DNA of 64,000 bases from Micromonospora sp. C31 (GCF_018070575.1 NZ_JAGPXN010000003.1:1-64000); one strand, 5' to 3'. Positions 15,865 through 25,083 are shown, counted from the stretch's first letter. The notes: generated from the letters alone by a model not told the origin. Program-made: numbers and translations.

Positions 15865-16354
15865 CGGACTCGGCCCAGGCCGTGCCGGCGGGCAGGAACC
15901 AGGCGGTGGCCTCGGTGTCGAGGGCGTGCGCGACGGTCAGCCGGGCGTGCCGGTCCAGCGGGGGCAGCCGGTCCGGCGGGAACCACTCCACGGCCACCGA
16001 CTCGTCGTCGTTGACCCGGGCGGTGCCGGCGACCAGCCGGCAGTGGAAGCCGAGGTTGAAGAACTCGCAGCGGTCGCCGTTGGGATAGGTGTGCGGGTGC
16101 GACACGACGCTGCTCAGCCGGACCGGCTCGACCTGAAGGCCGGTCTCCTCCCGCACCTCGCGGACCACCGCCGTGGCGGGCTGCTCGCCCGGCTCGACGA
16201 TGCCGCTGACCACCGACCAGCGCCCGTCGTCGGCGCGCCTGCCGAGCAGCAGCTCGCCGGCGTCGTTGCGCACCACCGCGCTCACGCTCGGCAGCAGCAG
16301 CAGGTCGTGGCCGACGCGCTCGCGCAGCCGCAGGATGTGGTCCGGAACGCCCAT
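15857..16354 (-). CDS. NUDIX hydrolase
   Basis: The 165-residue protein carries a complete Nudix box, GIVEPGEQPATAVVREVREE then TGLQV (residues about 71-95), which satisfies Gx5Ex7REUxEExGU. The N-terminal VSAVVRNDAGELLLGRRADD and C-terminal VEWFPPDRLPPLD complete the fold. It should hydrolyse a nucleoside-diphosphate derivative in the cytosol; the substrate is unassigned. It is the first gene of a two-gene operon with the nucleotidyltransferase, overlapping by 8 bases. ATG at 16354. Confidence 0.88.
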   Translation of the reverse strand: MGVPDHILRLRERVGHDLLLLPSVSAVVRNDAGELLLGRRADDGRWSVVSGIVEPGEQPATAVVREVREETGLQVEPVRLSSVVSHPHTYPNGDRCEFFNLGFHCRLVAGTARVNDDESVAVEWFPPDRLPPLDRHARLTVAHALDTEATAWFLPAGTAWAESDD

Positions 16355-16548
16355 CCGGCGACCCTAACCCGGGTCGGGCCGCCCCGCGGCTGCCCCGTGG
16401 GGTGCGATCGGGTGCTCGGCATGTACACCCGGCAGCCCTGTTTCCGCAGTTCCAGCCCCTGCCGGCCGGAGCACGTCTACTGTGGAGAACGTCGGCGACT
16501 TGTGGTGTTCCGGTGGCGGCCGGGTGGTTCGCGGTGCACAGTGATCCC

Positions 16549-16752
16549 ATGAGCGACAGCGGAAGCGGTGGGCACTTCTACTGGTGCACCCGTCACCACC
16601 GGGTCGAGACCGAAGCCGACGTGTGCCCCGCCAGGCACGTTCTCGGGCCGTACGCCTCACCTGCCGACGCGGAGAACGCCCTCCAGACGGTGCGGGAGCG
16701 CAACGAAGCGTGGGAGGCCGAGGACGCCCGCTGGGCCGGGGAGGACAGATAG
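16549..16752 (+). CDS. Small conserved protein (67 aa)
   Basis: The ATG at 16549 gives MSDSGSGGHFYWCTRHHRVE and then ADVCPARHVLGPYASPADAE. The spacing of C-x-R-H-H and C-x3-H could bind a metal, but no family function is known to me. I recall similar short proteins widely in Micromonospora and Streptomyces. It sits 76 bases before the histone H1-like gene in the same direction. Confidence 0.65.
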   Translation: MSDSGSGGHFYWCTRHHRVETEADVCPARHVLGPYASPADAENALQTVRERNEAWEAEDARWAGEDR

Positions 16753-16828
16753 TCGGCGCGGGACGGCCCGCGCCGAGGTACGTGGTGCTCCGCGAGCGCG
16801 AGAGCACGTCCCCAGGAAGGGAACCGAG

Positions 16829-17653
16829 ATGGCCGAAGCACAGCAGGCCACCACCCGCCCGGCCGCCAGACGTACGACCGCCAGGAAGACCGCCGCGGCG
16901 GAGCGGACCGCGGGTACGACGCGGACCGCGCGCCCCGCCGCCACGTCCACGGCGGCGAAGAAGGCACCCGCGAAGAAGGCGGCGACCAGGACCACCACCG
17001 CGGCGAAGAAGACGACGGCCGCGGCGAAGAAGGCGAGCACCGCCGCCGCGAAGAAGGCCCCCGCCGCCGCGAAGCGGACGACGGCGGCGGCGAGGAGCAC
17101 GGCGGCGAAGCAGACGACCTCGGCGAAGACGCCCGCCCGGCAGGCGGCGACGAAGGCCGCGACCACGGCGAGGAAGACCACCGCGCCGGCGAGGAAGGCC
17201 CCCGCCAGGACCACCGCCACCCGCAAGGTCACCTCGGCGGCTGAGCAGGCCACGACGGCCGCGAAGGCCCCGGCGAAGAAGGCCACGACCGTCGCGAAGG
17301 CCCCGGCGAAGAAGGCCACGACCGCCGCGAAGGCTCCCGCGAAGAAGGTCACGACCGCCGCGAAGAAGGCCACCGCCAAGAAGACGACGCCGGCCAGGAA
17401 GACGGCCGCGACCCGGCCCACCGGCGGCACCCGCAAGGCGACCGCGACGAAGGCCCCGGCCAGGAAGTCCACCGCGACCTCCTCGGCCACCACCCGCAAG
17501 GCGGCGGCGAAGAAGGCCCCGGCGAAGAAGACGACCGTCGCCAAGGCGCCGGCCAGGAAGGTCACCGCCCGCAAGGCGCCCGCCCCGACAGCCGCGGCAC
17601 GGGCCACCGCCCCCCGGGGCGTGCGGGCGAGCGCGCGCCGGGCCACCGGCTGA
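16829..17653 (+). CDS. Histone H1-like, Lys/Ala-rich nucleoid protein
   Basis: The 274-residue protein consists almost entirely of degenerate repeats of AKK, AAKKAP, KKATTA and TARK type from about residue 10 to the end. There is no HU-fold domain in front, unlike mycobacterial HupB, so it is a free basic tail resembling the C-terminal half of histone H1. It should bind and compact DNA non-specifically. The start ATG at 16829 follows AGGAAGGG. Repeat units at about 17265-17350 are nearly identical, so copy-number change between strains is likely. Its extreme composition leaves long open frames on every strand, which are artefacts. Confidence 0.82.
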   Translation: MAEAQQATTRPAARRTTARKTAAAERTAGTTRTARPAATSTAAKKAPAKKAATRTTTAAKKTTAAAKKASTAAAKKAPAAAKRTTAAARSTAAKQTTSAKTPARQAATKAATTARKTTAPARKAPARTTATRKVTSAAEQATTAAKAPAKKATTVAKAPAKKATTAAKAPAKKVTTAAKKATAKKTTPARKTAATRPTGGTRKATATKAPARKSTATSSATTRKAAAKKAPAKKTTVAKAPARKVTARKAPAPTAAARATAPRGVRASARRATG

Positions 17654-17720
17654 CCGCGATGCGGGGCGAGCGGCGCTCGCCGGGAAGCGGATCATCCGCC
17701 ACACTGTCAGGATTGACCCC

Positions 17721-19154
17721 GTGGTGATCCGACGCGTACTCGCACCCCGCATCGACTTCGGCGCGCTGCGCCGCGAACTGGGGCTGCCCGAGGAGTTCCC
17801 GGCCGCTGCGCAGCGCGAGGCCGACGCGACGTCGGCCGCGCCACCCCGGCCCGCCGCCGACCGCACCGACGTCCCGTTCGTCACCGTCGACCCCGCAGGC
17901 TCCCGCGACCTCGACCAGGCGATGCACCTCGCCCGCCGTCCCGGCGGCGGCTTCCGGGTGTCGTACGCGATCGCCGACGTCGCCGCGCACGTCCGCCCCG
18001 GCGGCGCGCTCGAGGAGGAGACCTGGCGGCGCGGGCAGACCGTCTATCTGCCCGACGGCACCGTGCCGTTGCATCCGGAGACCCTCAGCGAGGGCGCGGC
18101 CAGCCTCCTGCCGGACGTCGACCGCGCCGCCGTGGTGTGGACCGTCGACCTGGACGGCGACGGTGCCACCGTCGGGGTCGCGCTGGAACGCGCGCTGGTC
18201 CGCAGCCGGGCCAAGCTGGACTACGTGGGGGTCCAGGCGGCCGCCGACGCCGGCCGGCTGCCCGACCCGATCGCCCTGCTGCCCGAGATCGGGGCCCTGC
18301 TCACCGCCCGCGGCCTGCGCCGGGGCGCGATCAACCTGCCGCTGCCCGAGCAGGACGTGGAGGCCGACGGCGACGGCTGGCGGCTCGTGCTGCGCGGGCC
18401 CGTGCCGATGGAGGAGCACAACGCCCAGATCTCGCTGCTGACCGGGATGGCCGCCGCCGACATCATGCTGGCCGGAGGGATCGGTCTGCTGCGTACGATG
18501 CCGGCGCCGAAGCCCGAGGCGGTGGCACGGCTGCGGGCCGCCGCCGCCCCGCTGGGCGTGCACTGGCCGGACGGGGTCGGCCCCGGCGGGGTGATCGCCG
18601 GGCTGGACCCGTCGCAGCCCCGGGCCGCCGCCTTCGTCGACCAGGCCGCCGAGTTGATGCGGGGCGCCGCGTACACGGCCTTCGACGGAGCGCCGCCCGA
18701 GCAGCGGGAGCACGGCGGGGTCGCGGCCGCGTACGCCCATGTCACCGCTCCGCTGCGGCGACTGGCCGACCGCTACGCCACGGAGGTCTGCCTGGCCCTG
18801 CACGAGGGGCGGACGGTGCCCGACTGGGCCCGCGCGGCACTGCCCCGGCTGCCGGAGGTGATGGCCACGACCGACCGGGCCGCCTCGGCGGCCAGCCGGG
18901 GTGCGATCGAGCTGGCCGAGGCGGTGCTGCTGGAGCACCGGGTGGGGGAGACCTTCGACGCGGCGGTGCTGGACGTCGACGCGGCCCCGGACGGCAAGGC
19001 CCGCCCGGGCCGCCGGCCCGGCGGCACCGTGGCACTGGACGATCCGCCGGTCCGCGCCCGCTGCCTCGGCGAGCTGCCGCTCGGCGAGCGGGTCCGGGTG
19101 CGGCTGGTCACCGCCGACCCGGCCGCCCGCACGGTGGCCTTCGAGCTGGCCTGA
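17721..19154 (+). CDS. RNB-domain ribonuclease (RNase II/R catalytic core)
   Basis: The 477-residue protein has the RNB signature: FVTVDPAGSRDLDQAMHLA, where the acidic residues coordinate Mg2+, then VSYAIADVAAHV, GTVPLHPETLSEGAASLLP and PVPMEEHNAQISLLTGMAAA. It lacks the N-terminal cold-shock and C-terminal S1 domains of RNase II/R, as do short actinobacterial RNB proteins. It should degrade RNA 3' to 5'. Start choice: GTG 17721 (GTG 17724 also possible), because the open frame upstream is only the shadow of the histone-like gene. The stop lies within the first unit of a 45-base tandem repeat. Confidence 0.87.
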   Translation: MVIRRVLAPRIDFGALRRELGLPEEFPAAAQREADATSAAPPRPAADRTDVPFVTVDPAGSRDLDQAMHLARRPGGGFRVSYAIADVAAHVRPGGALEEETWRRGQTVYLPDGTVPLHPETLSEGAASLLPDVDRAAVVWTVDLDGDGATVGVALERALVRSRAKLDYVGVQAAADAGRLPDPIALLPEIGALLTARGLRRGAINLPLPEQDVEADGDGWRLVLRGPVPMEEHNAQISLLTGMAAADIMLAGGIGLLRTMPAPKPEAVARLRAAAAPLGVHWPDGVGPGGVIAGLDPSQPRAAAFVDQAAELMRGAAYTAFDGAPPEQREHGGVAAAYAHVTAPLRRLADRYATEVCLALHEGRTVPDWARAALPRLPEVMATTDRAASAASRGAIELAEAVLLEHRVGETFDAAVLDVDAAPDGKARPGRRPGGTVALDDPPVRARCLGELPLGERVRVRLVTADPAARTVAFELA

Positions 19155-19239
19155 TCCCCGCCGGCCCGCTCGCCCTGCGTGGCCGCCGGGCTGGCCTGAT
19201 CCCCGCCGGCCCGCTCGCCCTGCGTGGCCGCCGGGCTGG
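19146..19239. repeat. 45-base tandem duplication at the 3' end of the RNB gene
   Basis: 19146-19190 and 19191-19235 are essentially identical, and a decayed third unit begins at 19236. The stop codon of the RNB gene is in unit one, so unit two is untranslated and recreates the same stop. This looks like recent slippage. Confidence 0.8.
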
Positions 19240-19338
19240 TCCGATTCCGCCGTCGGCTGCCCGGCACTGTCGGCGGTAGCGGGGATTGTCACAGCGACCA
19301 GCGCTGCCGCCGGCCTGCGGGTTTGCGAGGATGACGGC

Positions 19339-20037
19339 ATGGCTTACGACGCGAGCACGCTGCCCGACGTGTCCGGGCTGACCGTCGGCATCATCGGCGG
19401 CACCGGCGACCAGGGGCGGGGCCTCGCCTACCGGCTCGCCCGGGCCGGCCAGTCCGTGCTGATCGGGTCCCGCTCCGCCGAGCGGGCCGCCCAGTCCGCC
19501 GAGGAGATCGCGGCCCTGCCCGGCGTGCCCGCCGGGGCCTCGGTGGCCGGCGGCGGCAACGAGGAGGTGGCCCGGCGCAGCGACGTCGTCATCATCGCGG
19601 TGCCGTGGGACGGGCACGCCGCCACCGTCGCCGCGCTCGCCGAGCCGCTCGCCGGCAAGATCGTCGTCGACTGCGTCAACCCGCTCGGCTTCGACAAGCA
19701 GGGCCCGTACGCGCTCACGGTCGCCGAGGGCAGTGCCGTGCAGCAGGCCGCCGCGCTGCTGCCCGACTCCCGGGTCTGCGCCGCGTTCAACCACGTCAGC
19801 GCCCCGCTGCTGGCCGACCCGGAGATCGAGCGGATCGACCTCGACGTGCTGATCTGCACCGAGGACCGGGAGCTGGTGGGCGTTGTCGCCGCGCTGGCCG
19901 CCCGGATCCCCGGCATGCGCGGCATCTACGCCGGCCGGCTGCGTAACGCCCACCAGATCGAGGCGTTCACCGCCAACCTGATCGCCATCAACAAGCGATA
20001 CAGGGCGCACGCCGGCATCCGCGTCACCGACCTCTGA
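19339..20037 (+). CDS. npdG: NADPH-dependent F420 reductase (F420:NADP+ oxidoreductase)
   Basis: The 232-residue protein has a Rossmann NADP site VGIIGGTGDQGRGLAYRLA (residues about 15-33) and a phosphate-binding GSRSAERA. VVIIAVPWDGH, VVDCVNPLGFDKQGPYAL and a C-terminal NAHQIEAFTANLIAINKRYR complete the NpdG family pattern. It transfers hydride between NADPH and coenzyme F420, a deazaflavin used by actinomycetes; the LLM-type oxidoreductase at 55725 is a potential F420 consumer. The start ATG 19339 is the standard N-terminus. A palindrome at 20126-20173 separates it from convergent panB. Confidence 0.87.
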   Translation: MAYDASTLPDVSGLTVGIIGGTGDQGRGLAYRLARAGQSVLIGSRSAERAAQSAEEIAALPGVPAGASVAGGGNEEVARRSDVVIIAVPWDGHAATVAALAEPLAGKIVVDCVNPLGFDKQGPYALTVAEGSAVQQAAALLPDSRVCAAFNHVSAPLLADPEIERIDLDVLICTEDRELVGVVAALAARIPGMRGIYAGRLRNAHQIEAFTANLIAINKRYRAHAGIRVTDL

Positions 20038-20125
20038 CGACACCTGCCCTGCCCTGCTCGCCCCGCGCCCGCTCCGCCCTTGCCCCGCCCCGCGCCGCGC
20101 CCGCCCCGCGCCCGCCTCGCTCTGC

Positions 20126-20173
20126 GATCTTGGTACGGAACGGCCCCTCGGGGGGCCGTTGCCTGCCAAGATC
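20126..20173. terminator. Palindromic element between convergent genes
   Basis: GATCTTGG (20126-20133) pairs with CCAAGATC (20166-20173), enclosing AACGGCCCC (20139-20147) paired with GGGGCCGTT (20152-20160). A diverged copy is at about 37132-37182. It probably terminates npdG and panB transcripts. Confidence 0.7.
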
Positions 20174-20176
20174 TCG

Positions 20177-20224
20177 GGCGAGCAGGCGAGCAGGCGAGCA
20201 GGCGAGCAGGCGTGCAGGCGTGCA
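20177..20224. repeat. Six tandem 8-base units (GGCGAGCA / GGCGTGCA)
   Basis: Four units of GGCGAGCA are followed by two of GGCGTGCA in the intergenic space before the panB 3' end. This is a simple sequence repeat likely to vary in length. Confidence 0.8.
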
Positions 20225-20289
20225 GGGCGGAGTGGGCGGGCGAGCGGGGCGGATCGGGCGGGCTCGTGATTCGGTGCAGTTCGCGCGGG

Positions 20290-21135
20290 TCAGAAGGTGT
20301 GTTCCGCGGCGGGGAAGTCGCCGCCACGGACCTCGTCGGCGAAGCGCCGGGTCGCGTCGGTCAGGGCGCCGGCCAGGTCGGCGTAGCGCTTCACGAAGCG
20401 GGGCGCCCTGCCGGTACGCAGGCCGGCCATGTCCTGCCAGACCAGCACCTGGGCGTCGGTGTCCGGGCCGGCGCCGATGCCGACGGTCGGGATGTCCAGC
20501 TCGGCGGTGATCCGCTTTGCCACCTCGCCCGGCACCATCTCCAGCACCACGGCGAACGCGCCCGCCTCGGCGACCGCACGGGCGTCGGCGAGCACGTCGT
20601 CGGCCGTGTCGCCGCGCCCCTGCACCCGGTAGCCGCCGATGGCGTGCTCGCTCTGCGGGGTGAAGCCGACGTGCGCCATGACCGGGATGCCGGCGCCGGT
20701 GATGGCGGCGATCTGCGCCGCGCAGCGCCGGCCGCCCTCCAGCTTCACCGCGTGGCAGCCGCCGTCCTTCATGAACCGCACGGCGGTGCGCAGCGCCTGC
20801 GTGGGGCCCTCCTCGTACGAGCCGAACGGCAGGTCGCCGACGACCAGCGCGTGCCGGGTCGCCCGGACCACCGCGCGGACCAGCGGGAGCAGTTCCTCGG
20901 CGGTCACCGGCACCGTCGTCTCGTAGCCGAAGACGTTGTTCGCGGCCGAGTCGCCGACCAGCAGCACCGGGATGCCGGCCTGGTCGAAGATCGAGGCCGT
21001 GTACTGGTCGTACGAGGTGAGCATCGGCCACCGCTCGCCGCGCTCCTTGGCGGCGAGCAGGTCGCGGGTGCGGACCCGCCGGGTGGCCGGGCCGCCGTAG
21101 AGGGCGGTCACCTCGGACGGGGTGGACTCCACCAT
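20290..21135 (-). CDS. panB: 3-methyl-2-oxobutanoate hydroxymethyltransferase
   Basis: This enzyme catalyses the first committed step of pantothenate synthesis, transferring a hydroxymethyl group from 5,10-methylene-THF to 2-oxoisovalerate. The 281-residue TIM-barrel protein has [35 protein letters not shown] (metal Asp), [26 protein letters not shown] and [19 protein letters not shown], all classical PanB motifs. The ATG at 21135 has AAGGAG 7 bases upstream; the longer open frame is not needed. It stands apart from nadE by 135 bases in the same direction. Confidence 0.93.
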   Translation of the reverse strand: MVESTPSEVTALYGGPATRRVRTRDLLAAKERGERWPMLTSYDQYTASIFDQAGIPVLLVGDSAANNVFGYETTVPVTAEELLPLVRAVVRATRHALVVGDLPFGSYEEGPTQALRTAVRFMKDGGCHAVKLEGGRRCAAQIAAITGAGIPVMAHVGFTPQSEHAIGGYRVQGRGDTADDVLADARAVAEAGAFAVVLEMVPGEVAKRITAELDIPTVGIGAGPDTDAQVLVWQDMAGLRTGRAPRFVKRYADLAGALTDATRRFADEVRGGDFPAAEHTF

Positions 21136-21270
21136 GACTCTCTCCTTCCTCGAGGCCGCGTGCGCGGTCCCCGGGTTCCGCCGCGATCGTCGCACCCGAC
21201 GACGGGCCGGCGGCAGAGCGCAGTGGAGGATGTCACTCCCGGGCCACCGCCGGCCCGGGAGCGACCCGGC

Positions 21271-23031
21271 TCAGCCGTCCTCGCGCCACCGGTTCGTGAT
21301 CGGCAGCCGCCGGTCCCGTCCGAAGGCCTTCATCGAGATCTTCGCGCCCGGCGCGGACTGGCGGCGCTTGTACTCGGCGGTATCCACCATCCGCAGCACC
21401 CGGTCGACGATCCCCGGGTCGTGGCCGGACGCGATCAGCCCGTCGCGGCCCAGGTCGCCGTCGACGTAGCCGATCAGGATCGGGTCCAGCACGTCGTAGT
21501 CGGGCAGCGTGTCGCTGTCCAGCTGACCCGGGCTCAGCTCGGCGCTGGGCGGCTTGCCGATCGAGTTCTCCGGGATGGGCGGGGTGTCGCCCCGGCGGGC
21601 GGCGTCGGCGTTGCGCCACTTCGCCAGCCGCCAGACCAGCGTCTTCCAGACGTCCTTGACCGGGTTGAATCCGCCGACCGAGTCGCCGTAGAGGGTGGAG
21701 TAGCCGACCGCCAGCTCGCTCTTGTTGCCGGTGGTCAGCACCAGGTGTCCCTCCTGGTTCGACAGCGCCATCAGGATCACCCCGCGTACCCGCGCCTGGA
21801 GGTTCTCGACGGAGACGCCGGAGAGCGACATGTTCGCCAGGAAGGTGTCCACCATCGGCTGGATCGGCTCGACCCGGTAGTCCAGCCCGGTGCGCTTGGC
21901 CAGCTCGGCCGCGTCCTCCCGGCTGTGCTCGGAGGAGTGCTGGCTGGGCAGCGACACGCCGACCACCCGGTCGGGCCCGAGCGCGTCGACGGCCAGCGCG
22001 GCCACCACCGCCGAGTCGATGCCGCCGGAGAGGCCCAGCACCACCGAGGGGAACCGGTTCTTGTTGACGTAGTCGCGCAGGCCGAGCACGAGCGCCTGCC
22101 ACACCTCGGCCTCGTCGGCCACCGGGGCGATCGTTCCGCCGGTGGCGGCCGGCCCGGCAGGCGCCGGCGGGATGTCCCCGGCCTCGGCCCGGACCACCCG
22201 TATCCCGTCGGCCAGCACCTGCTCCGGGGCGGCCGGCTCCCCGGCCGGGGGCAGCTCCACGTCGTGCACCAGCAGGTGCTCGACGAACTGCGGGGCCCGG
22301 GCGAGCAGCTCGCCGTCGGCGGTCACGATCATCGAGTCGCCCTCGAAGACCAGCTCGTCCTGGCCGCCGACCATGTTGACGTACGCGATCGTCGCCCCGG
22401 CCTCGGCGGCCCGGCGCCGGACCAGCGGCAGCCGGACGTCGTCCTTGTTCAGCTCGTACGGCGAGCCGTTGACGCACAGGACCAGGCCGACGCCGGCCTG
22501 GCGGGCGGCGGCGAACGGACCGCCGGCCTGCCACAGGTCCTCGCAGATGGTCAGCGCCACGTCCACCCCGCCGACGCGGACGACGGTCAGCGCGTCGCCG
22601 GGGACGAAGTAGCGGTCCTCGTCGAAGACGCCGTAGTTGGGCAGGTGGTGCTTGAAGTAGGTGGCGACGACCTCGCCCCGGTGCAGCAGGGCAGCCGCGT
22701 TGCGGGCGCCCCGCCCGGGCTCGGCGTCGCCGCTGACCTGCGGCGGGCCGTCGGCGTCCAGGTAGCCGACCAGCACCGGCAGCGTGCCCAGCCCGTCGGC
22801 GTCGAGATCGGCGGCGAGGCGGTGCAGCGCGGCCTTCGACGCGGCGACGAAGGACCGGCGGAAGACCAGGTCCTCGACCGGATAGCCGGTCAGCATCATC
22901 TCCGGGAACGCGACGATCTGGGCGCCGGCGCCGGCGGCCCGGCGGGTCCAGTCACGGACCAGGCCGGAGTTGCCGGCGAGGTCGCCGACGGTCGGGTTGA
23001 CCTGGCACAGGGCGAGACGCAGGGTGGGCAT
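21271..23031 (-). CDS. nadE: Glutamine-hydrolysing NAD+ synthetase
   Basis: This enzyme amidates deamido-NAD+ to NAD+ with ATP, using ammonia released from glutamine. Of its 586 residues, the N-terminal 270 form a nitrilase-type glutaminase with Glu in FPEMMLTGYP, Lys in YFKHHLPNYG and Cys in TICEDLW. The C-terminal half is the synthetase with the PP-loop LGLSGGIDSAVVAALA and downstream TTGNKSELAVGYSTLYGD. The length fits the fused two-domain class. The start at 23031 opens MPTLRLALCQVNPTVGDLAG. The long open frame on the opposite strand is an artefact. Confidence 0.93.
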   Translation of the reverse strand: MPTLRLALCQVNPTVGDLAGNSGLVRDWTRRAAGAGAQIVAFPEMMLTGYPVEDLVFRRSFVAASKAALHRLAADLDADGLGTLPVLVGYLDADGPPQVSGDAEPGRGARNAAALLHRGEVVATYFKHHLPNYGVFDEDRYFVPGDALTVVRVGGVDVALTICEDLWQAGGPFAAARQAGVGLVLCVNGSPYELNKDDVRLPLVRRRAAEAGATIAYVNMVGGQDELVFEGDSMIVTADGELLARAPQFVEHLLVHDVELPPAGEPAAPEQVLADGIRVVRAEAGDIPPAPAGPAATGGTIAPVADEAEVWQALVLGLRDYVNKNRFPSVVLGLSGGIDSAVVAALAVDALGPDRVVGVSLPSQHSSEHSREDAAELAKRTGLDYRVEPIQPMVDTFLANMSLSGVSVENLQARVRGVILMALSNQEGHLVLTTGNKSELAVGYSTLYGDSVGGFNPVKDVWKTLVWRLAKWRNADAARRGDTPPIPENSIGKPPSAELSPGQLDSDTLPDYDVLDPILIGYVDGDLGRDGLIASGHDPGIVDRVLRMVDTAEYKRRQSAPGAKISMKAFGRDRRLPITNRWREDG

Positions 23032-23218
23032 GTCCTCATCTTGCCCCAGCCGGTGGGACCCGACACGGCGGGCGGCGTGCCGGGTCGGGAGCCGCCGGCC
23101 ACGACGGGACGCCGGCCGGCCGGTCGCGTAACGTCGGCGTAACGAGGCGGGTGGAGACTGGTCGGTCAGGCCGGGTCGACCCCGGTCGCAGGTGCGCAAG
23201 GTGTCGCGAGGGGTGGAA

Positions 23219-24568
23219 GTGGACCGTCAGCAGGAGTTCGTCCTCCGTACGCTGGAAGAGCGGGACATCCGGTTCGTCCGGCTGTGGTTCACCGACGTGC
23301 TGGGCACGCTCAAGAGCGTGTCGGTGGCCCCCGCCGAACTGGAGGCGGCCTTCGAGGAGGGCATCGGGTTCGACGGCTCGGCGATCGAGGGCTTCGCGCG
23401 GGTCTTCGAGTCCGACATGGTGGCCATGCCCGACCCCACCACCTTCCAGGTCTTCCCGTTCGAGGGCGGGGTCAGCGGCGAGAGCGCCCGGATGTTCTGC
23501 GACATCCTGCTCCCCGACGGCGGCCCGTCCTGGGCCGACCCGCGGCACGTGCTGCGCCGGGCGCTGTCGAGGGCCGCCGAGAAGGGCTTCACCTTCTACA
23601 CCCACCCCGAGATCGAGTTCTTCCTGCTGGAGAACGGCCCGCTGGACGGCTCGGTGCCGGTCCCGGTCGACACCGGCGGCTACTTCGAGCACACCACCCA
23701 CGCCGTGGCCCGCGACTTCCGCCGGCAGGCCGTGCTGGCGCTGGAGCGGATCGGCATCTCGGTGGAGTTCAGCCACCACGAGGTGGCCCCCGGCCAGCAG
23801 GAGATCGACCTGCGCTACGCCGACGCGCTCACCACGGCCGACAACATCATGACCTTCCGGCACGTGGTCAAGGAGGTGGCGCTCTCCACCGGCGTGCAGG
23901 CCACCTTCATGCCGAAGCCGTTCACCGACCAGCCGGGCAGCGGCATGCACACCCACCTGTCGCTGTTCGAGGGCGAGCGCAACGCGTTCCACGACGCCGG
24001 CGACCCGATGAAGCTGTCCAAGGTGGCGCGGGCGTTCATCGCCGGGCTGCTGGTGCACGCCCGGGAGTACACGGCTGTCACCAACCAGTGGGTCAACTCC
24101 TACAAGCGGCTGTTTCCGCAGGCGCTGCCGGACCGGGTCACCGAGAGCCCCGCGTACGTCTGCTGGGGTCATCTCAACCGGTCCGCGCTGGTCCGCGTCC
24201 CCGCCTACGGCAAGCCGAACTCGGCCCGGGTGGAGGTCCGCTCGCCGGACTCGGCGGCCAACCCCTACCTGGCCTTCGCGGTGCTGCTCGGCGCCGGGAT
24301 GAAGGGCATCGAGGAGGGCTACGAGCTGCCGCCGGGCGCCGAGGACGACGTGTGGTCGCTGACCAGCGCCGAGCGGCGGGCGATGGGCTACGAGCCGCTG
24401 CCGGAGAACCTGGCCGAGGCGATCGACGTGATGGCCGGCTCCGAGCTGGTGGCCGAGGTGCTCGGCGAGCACGTCTTCGACTTCTTCCTGCGCAACAAGC
24501 GGGCCGAGTGGGAGCAGTACCGCCGCGAGGTCACCCCCTACGAGCGGCAGCGCTACCTGTCGCTGTAG
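23219..24568 (+). CDS. glnA2: Glutamine synthetase-family ligase, GlnA2 type
   Basis: The 449-residue protein opens VDRQQEFVLRTLEERDIRF, very close to the GlnA2 N-terminus of mycobacteria and Streptomyces as I remember it. GS motifs include FDGSAIEGFARV, the Glu-rich metal site HPEIEFFLLENG, GSGMHTHLSLF, the NRSALVRVP ATP site and RVEVRSPDSAANPYLAF. The adenylylation loop is WSLTSAERRAMGY, without the GlnA1-type LYDLP tyrosine, so GlnE control is not expected. GlnA2-like enzymes can make glutamine or gamma-glutamylate amines; which applies here is not readable. GTG 23219 chosen over the longer frame. Confidence 0.88.
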   Translation: MDRQQEFVLRTLEERDIRFVRLWFTDVLGTLKSVSVAPAELEAAFEEGIGFDGSAIEGFARVFESDMVAMPDPTTFQVFPFEGGVSGESARMFCDILLPDGGPSWADPRHVLRRALSRAAEKGFTFYTHPEIEFFLLENGPLDGSVPVPVDTGGYFEHTTHAVARDFRRQAVLALERIGISVEFSHHEVAPGQQEIDLRYADALTTADNIMTFRHVVKEVALSTGVQATFMPKPFTDQPGSGMHTHLSLFEGERNAFHDAGDPMKLSKVARAFIAGLLVHAREYTAVTNQWVNSYKRLFPQALPDRVTESPAYVCWGHLNRSALVRVPAYGKPNSARVEVRSPDSAANPYLAFAVLLGAGMKGIEEGYELPPGAEDDVWSLTSAERRAMGYEPLPENLAEAIDVMAGSELVAEVLGEHVFDFFLRNKRAEWEQYRREVTPYERQRYLSL

Positions 24569-24657
24569 GGCGAGGGCTGCCGTGCTGGCGCGGTGCCGCT
24601 ATCGTCTCGGTCACCGCGCCGGCATCCCCGCCGGGCGCAGAGTTCGGGAGGCAGTCG

Positions 24658-25083
24658 GTGCTGGAAGACCTGCTCAGCGGAGCATGGCAGAGCGTGGTGT
24701 TCGGGGTCGTCGGGGTGGCCCTGATGGCGGCCGGGTTCGGGCTGGTCGACGTGCTCACTCCGGGCCGGCTGCGGGAGCTGATCTGGGTACGCCGCAACGG
24801 CAACGCCGCGCTGCTGCTCGCCGCCAACCAGCTCGGCATCGCCGGGATCGTGTTCACCGCCATCCTGACCAGCTACAGCGACTTCGCCAGGGGGCTCGCC
24901 TCGACTCTCGTGTTCGGCCTGGTCGGGCTGGGCATCATGGCGCTGGCGTTCCTCGTGCTGGACCTGCTCACCCCGGGCAAGCTCGGCGAGATCGTCTGCT
25001 CGGACGAGCCGCACCCGGCGGCCCGGGTCAGCGCCGCCACCCACTTCGGCGCCGCGCTGATCGTCTGCGCCTGCATCGCCTGA
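24658..25083 (+). CDS. DUF350 membrane protein
   Basis: The 141-residue protein has four hydrophobic segments arranged as an internal repeat: VVFGVVGVALMAAGFGLVDV followed by LTPGRLRELI, and later LGIMALAFLVLDLLTPGKLG. The repeated D-x-LTPG-(R/K)-L motif is typical of DUF350, which forms paired two-helix units. GTG 24658 follows GGGAGG. Function unknown; DUF350 genes often neighbour glutathionylspermidine- or GS-like ligases, and the upstream gene is indeed a GS-family ligase (90 bases away, same strand). Confidence 0.82.
   Translation: MLEDLLSGAWQSVVFGVVGVALMAAGFGLVDVLTPGRLRELIWVRRNGNAALLLAANQLGIAGIVFTAILTSYSDFARGLASTLVFGLVGLGIMALAFLVLDLLTPGKLGEIVCSDEPHPAARVSAATHFGAALIVCACIA

Noticed and set aside
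16364..17884. Long open frames on both strands around the histone-like gene, including a Gly/Arg-rich 506-codon frame and a hydrophobic-looking 329-codon frame
   Set aside because: Repeated AAG/GCC codons keep several frames open; only the Lys/Ala frame has a ribosome site and family resemblance.
20080..23142. A 1020-codon plus-strand frame across panB and nadE
   Set aside because: Antisense to two genes with complete catalytic motifs; no recognisable content of its own.
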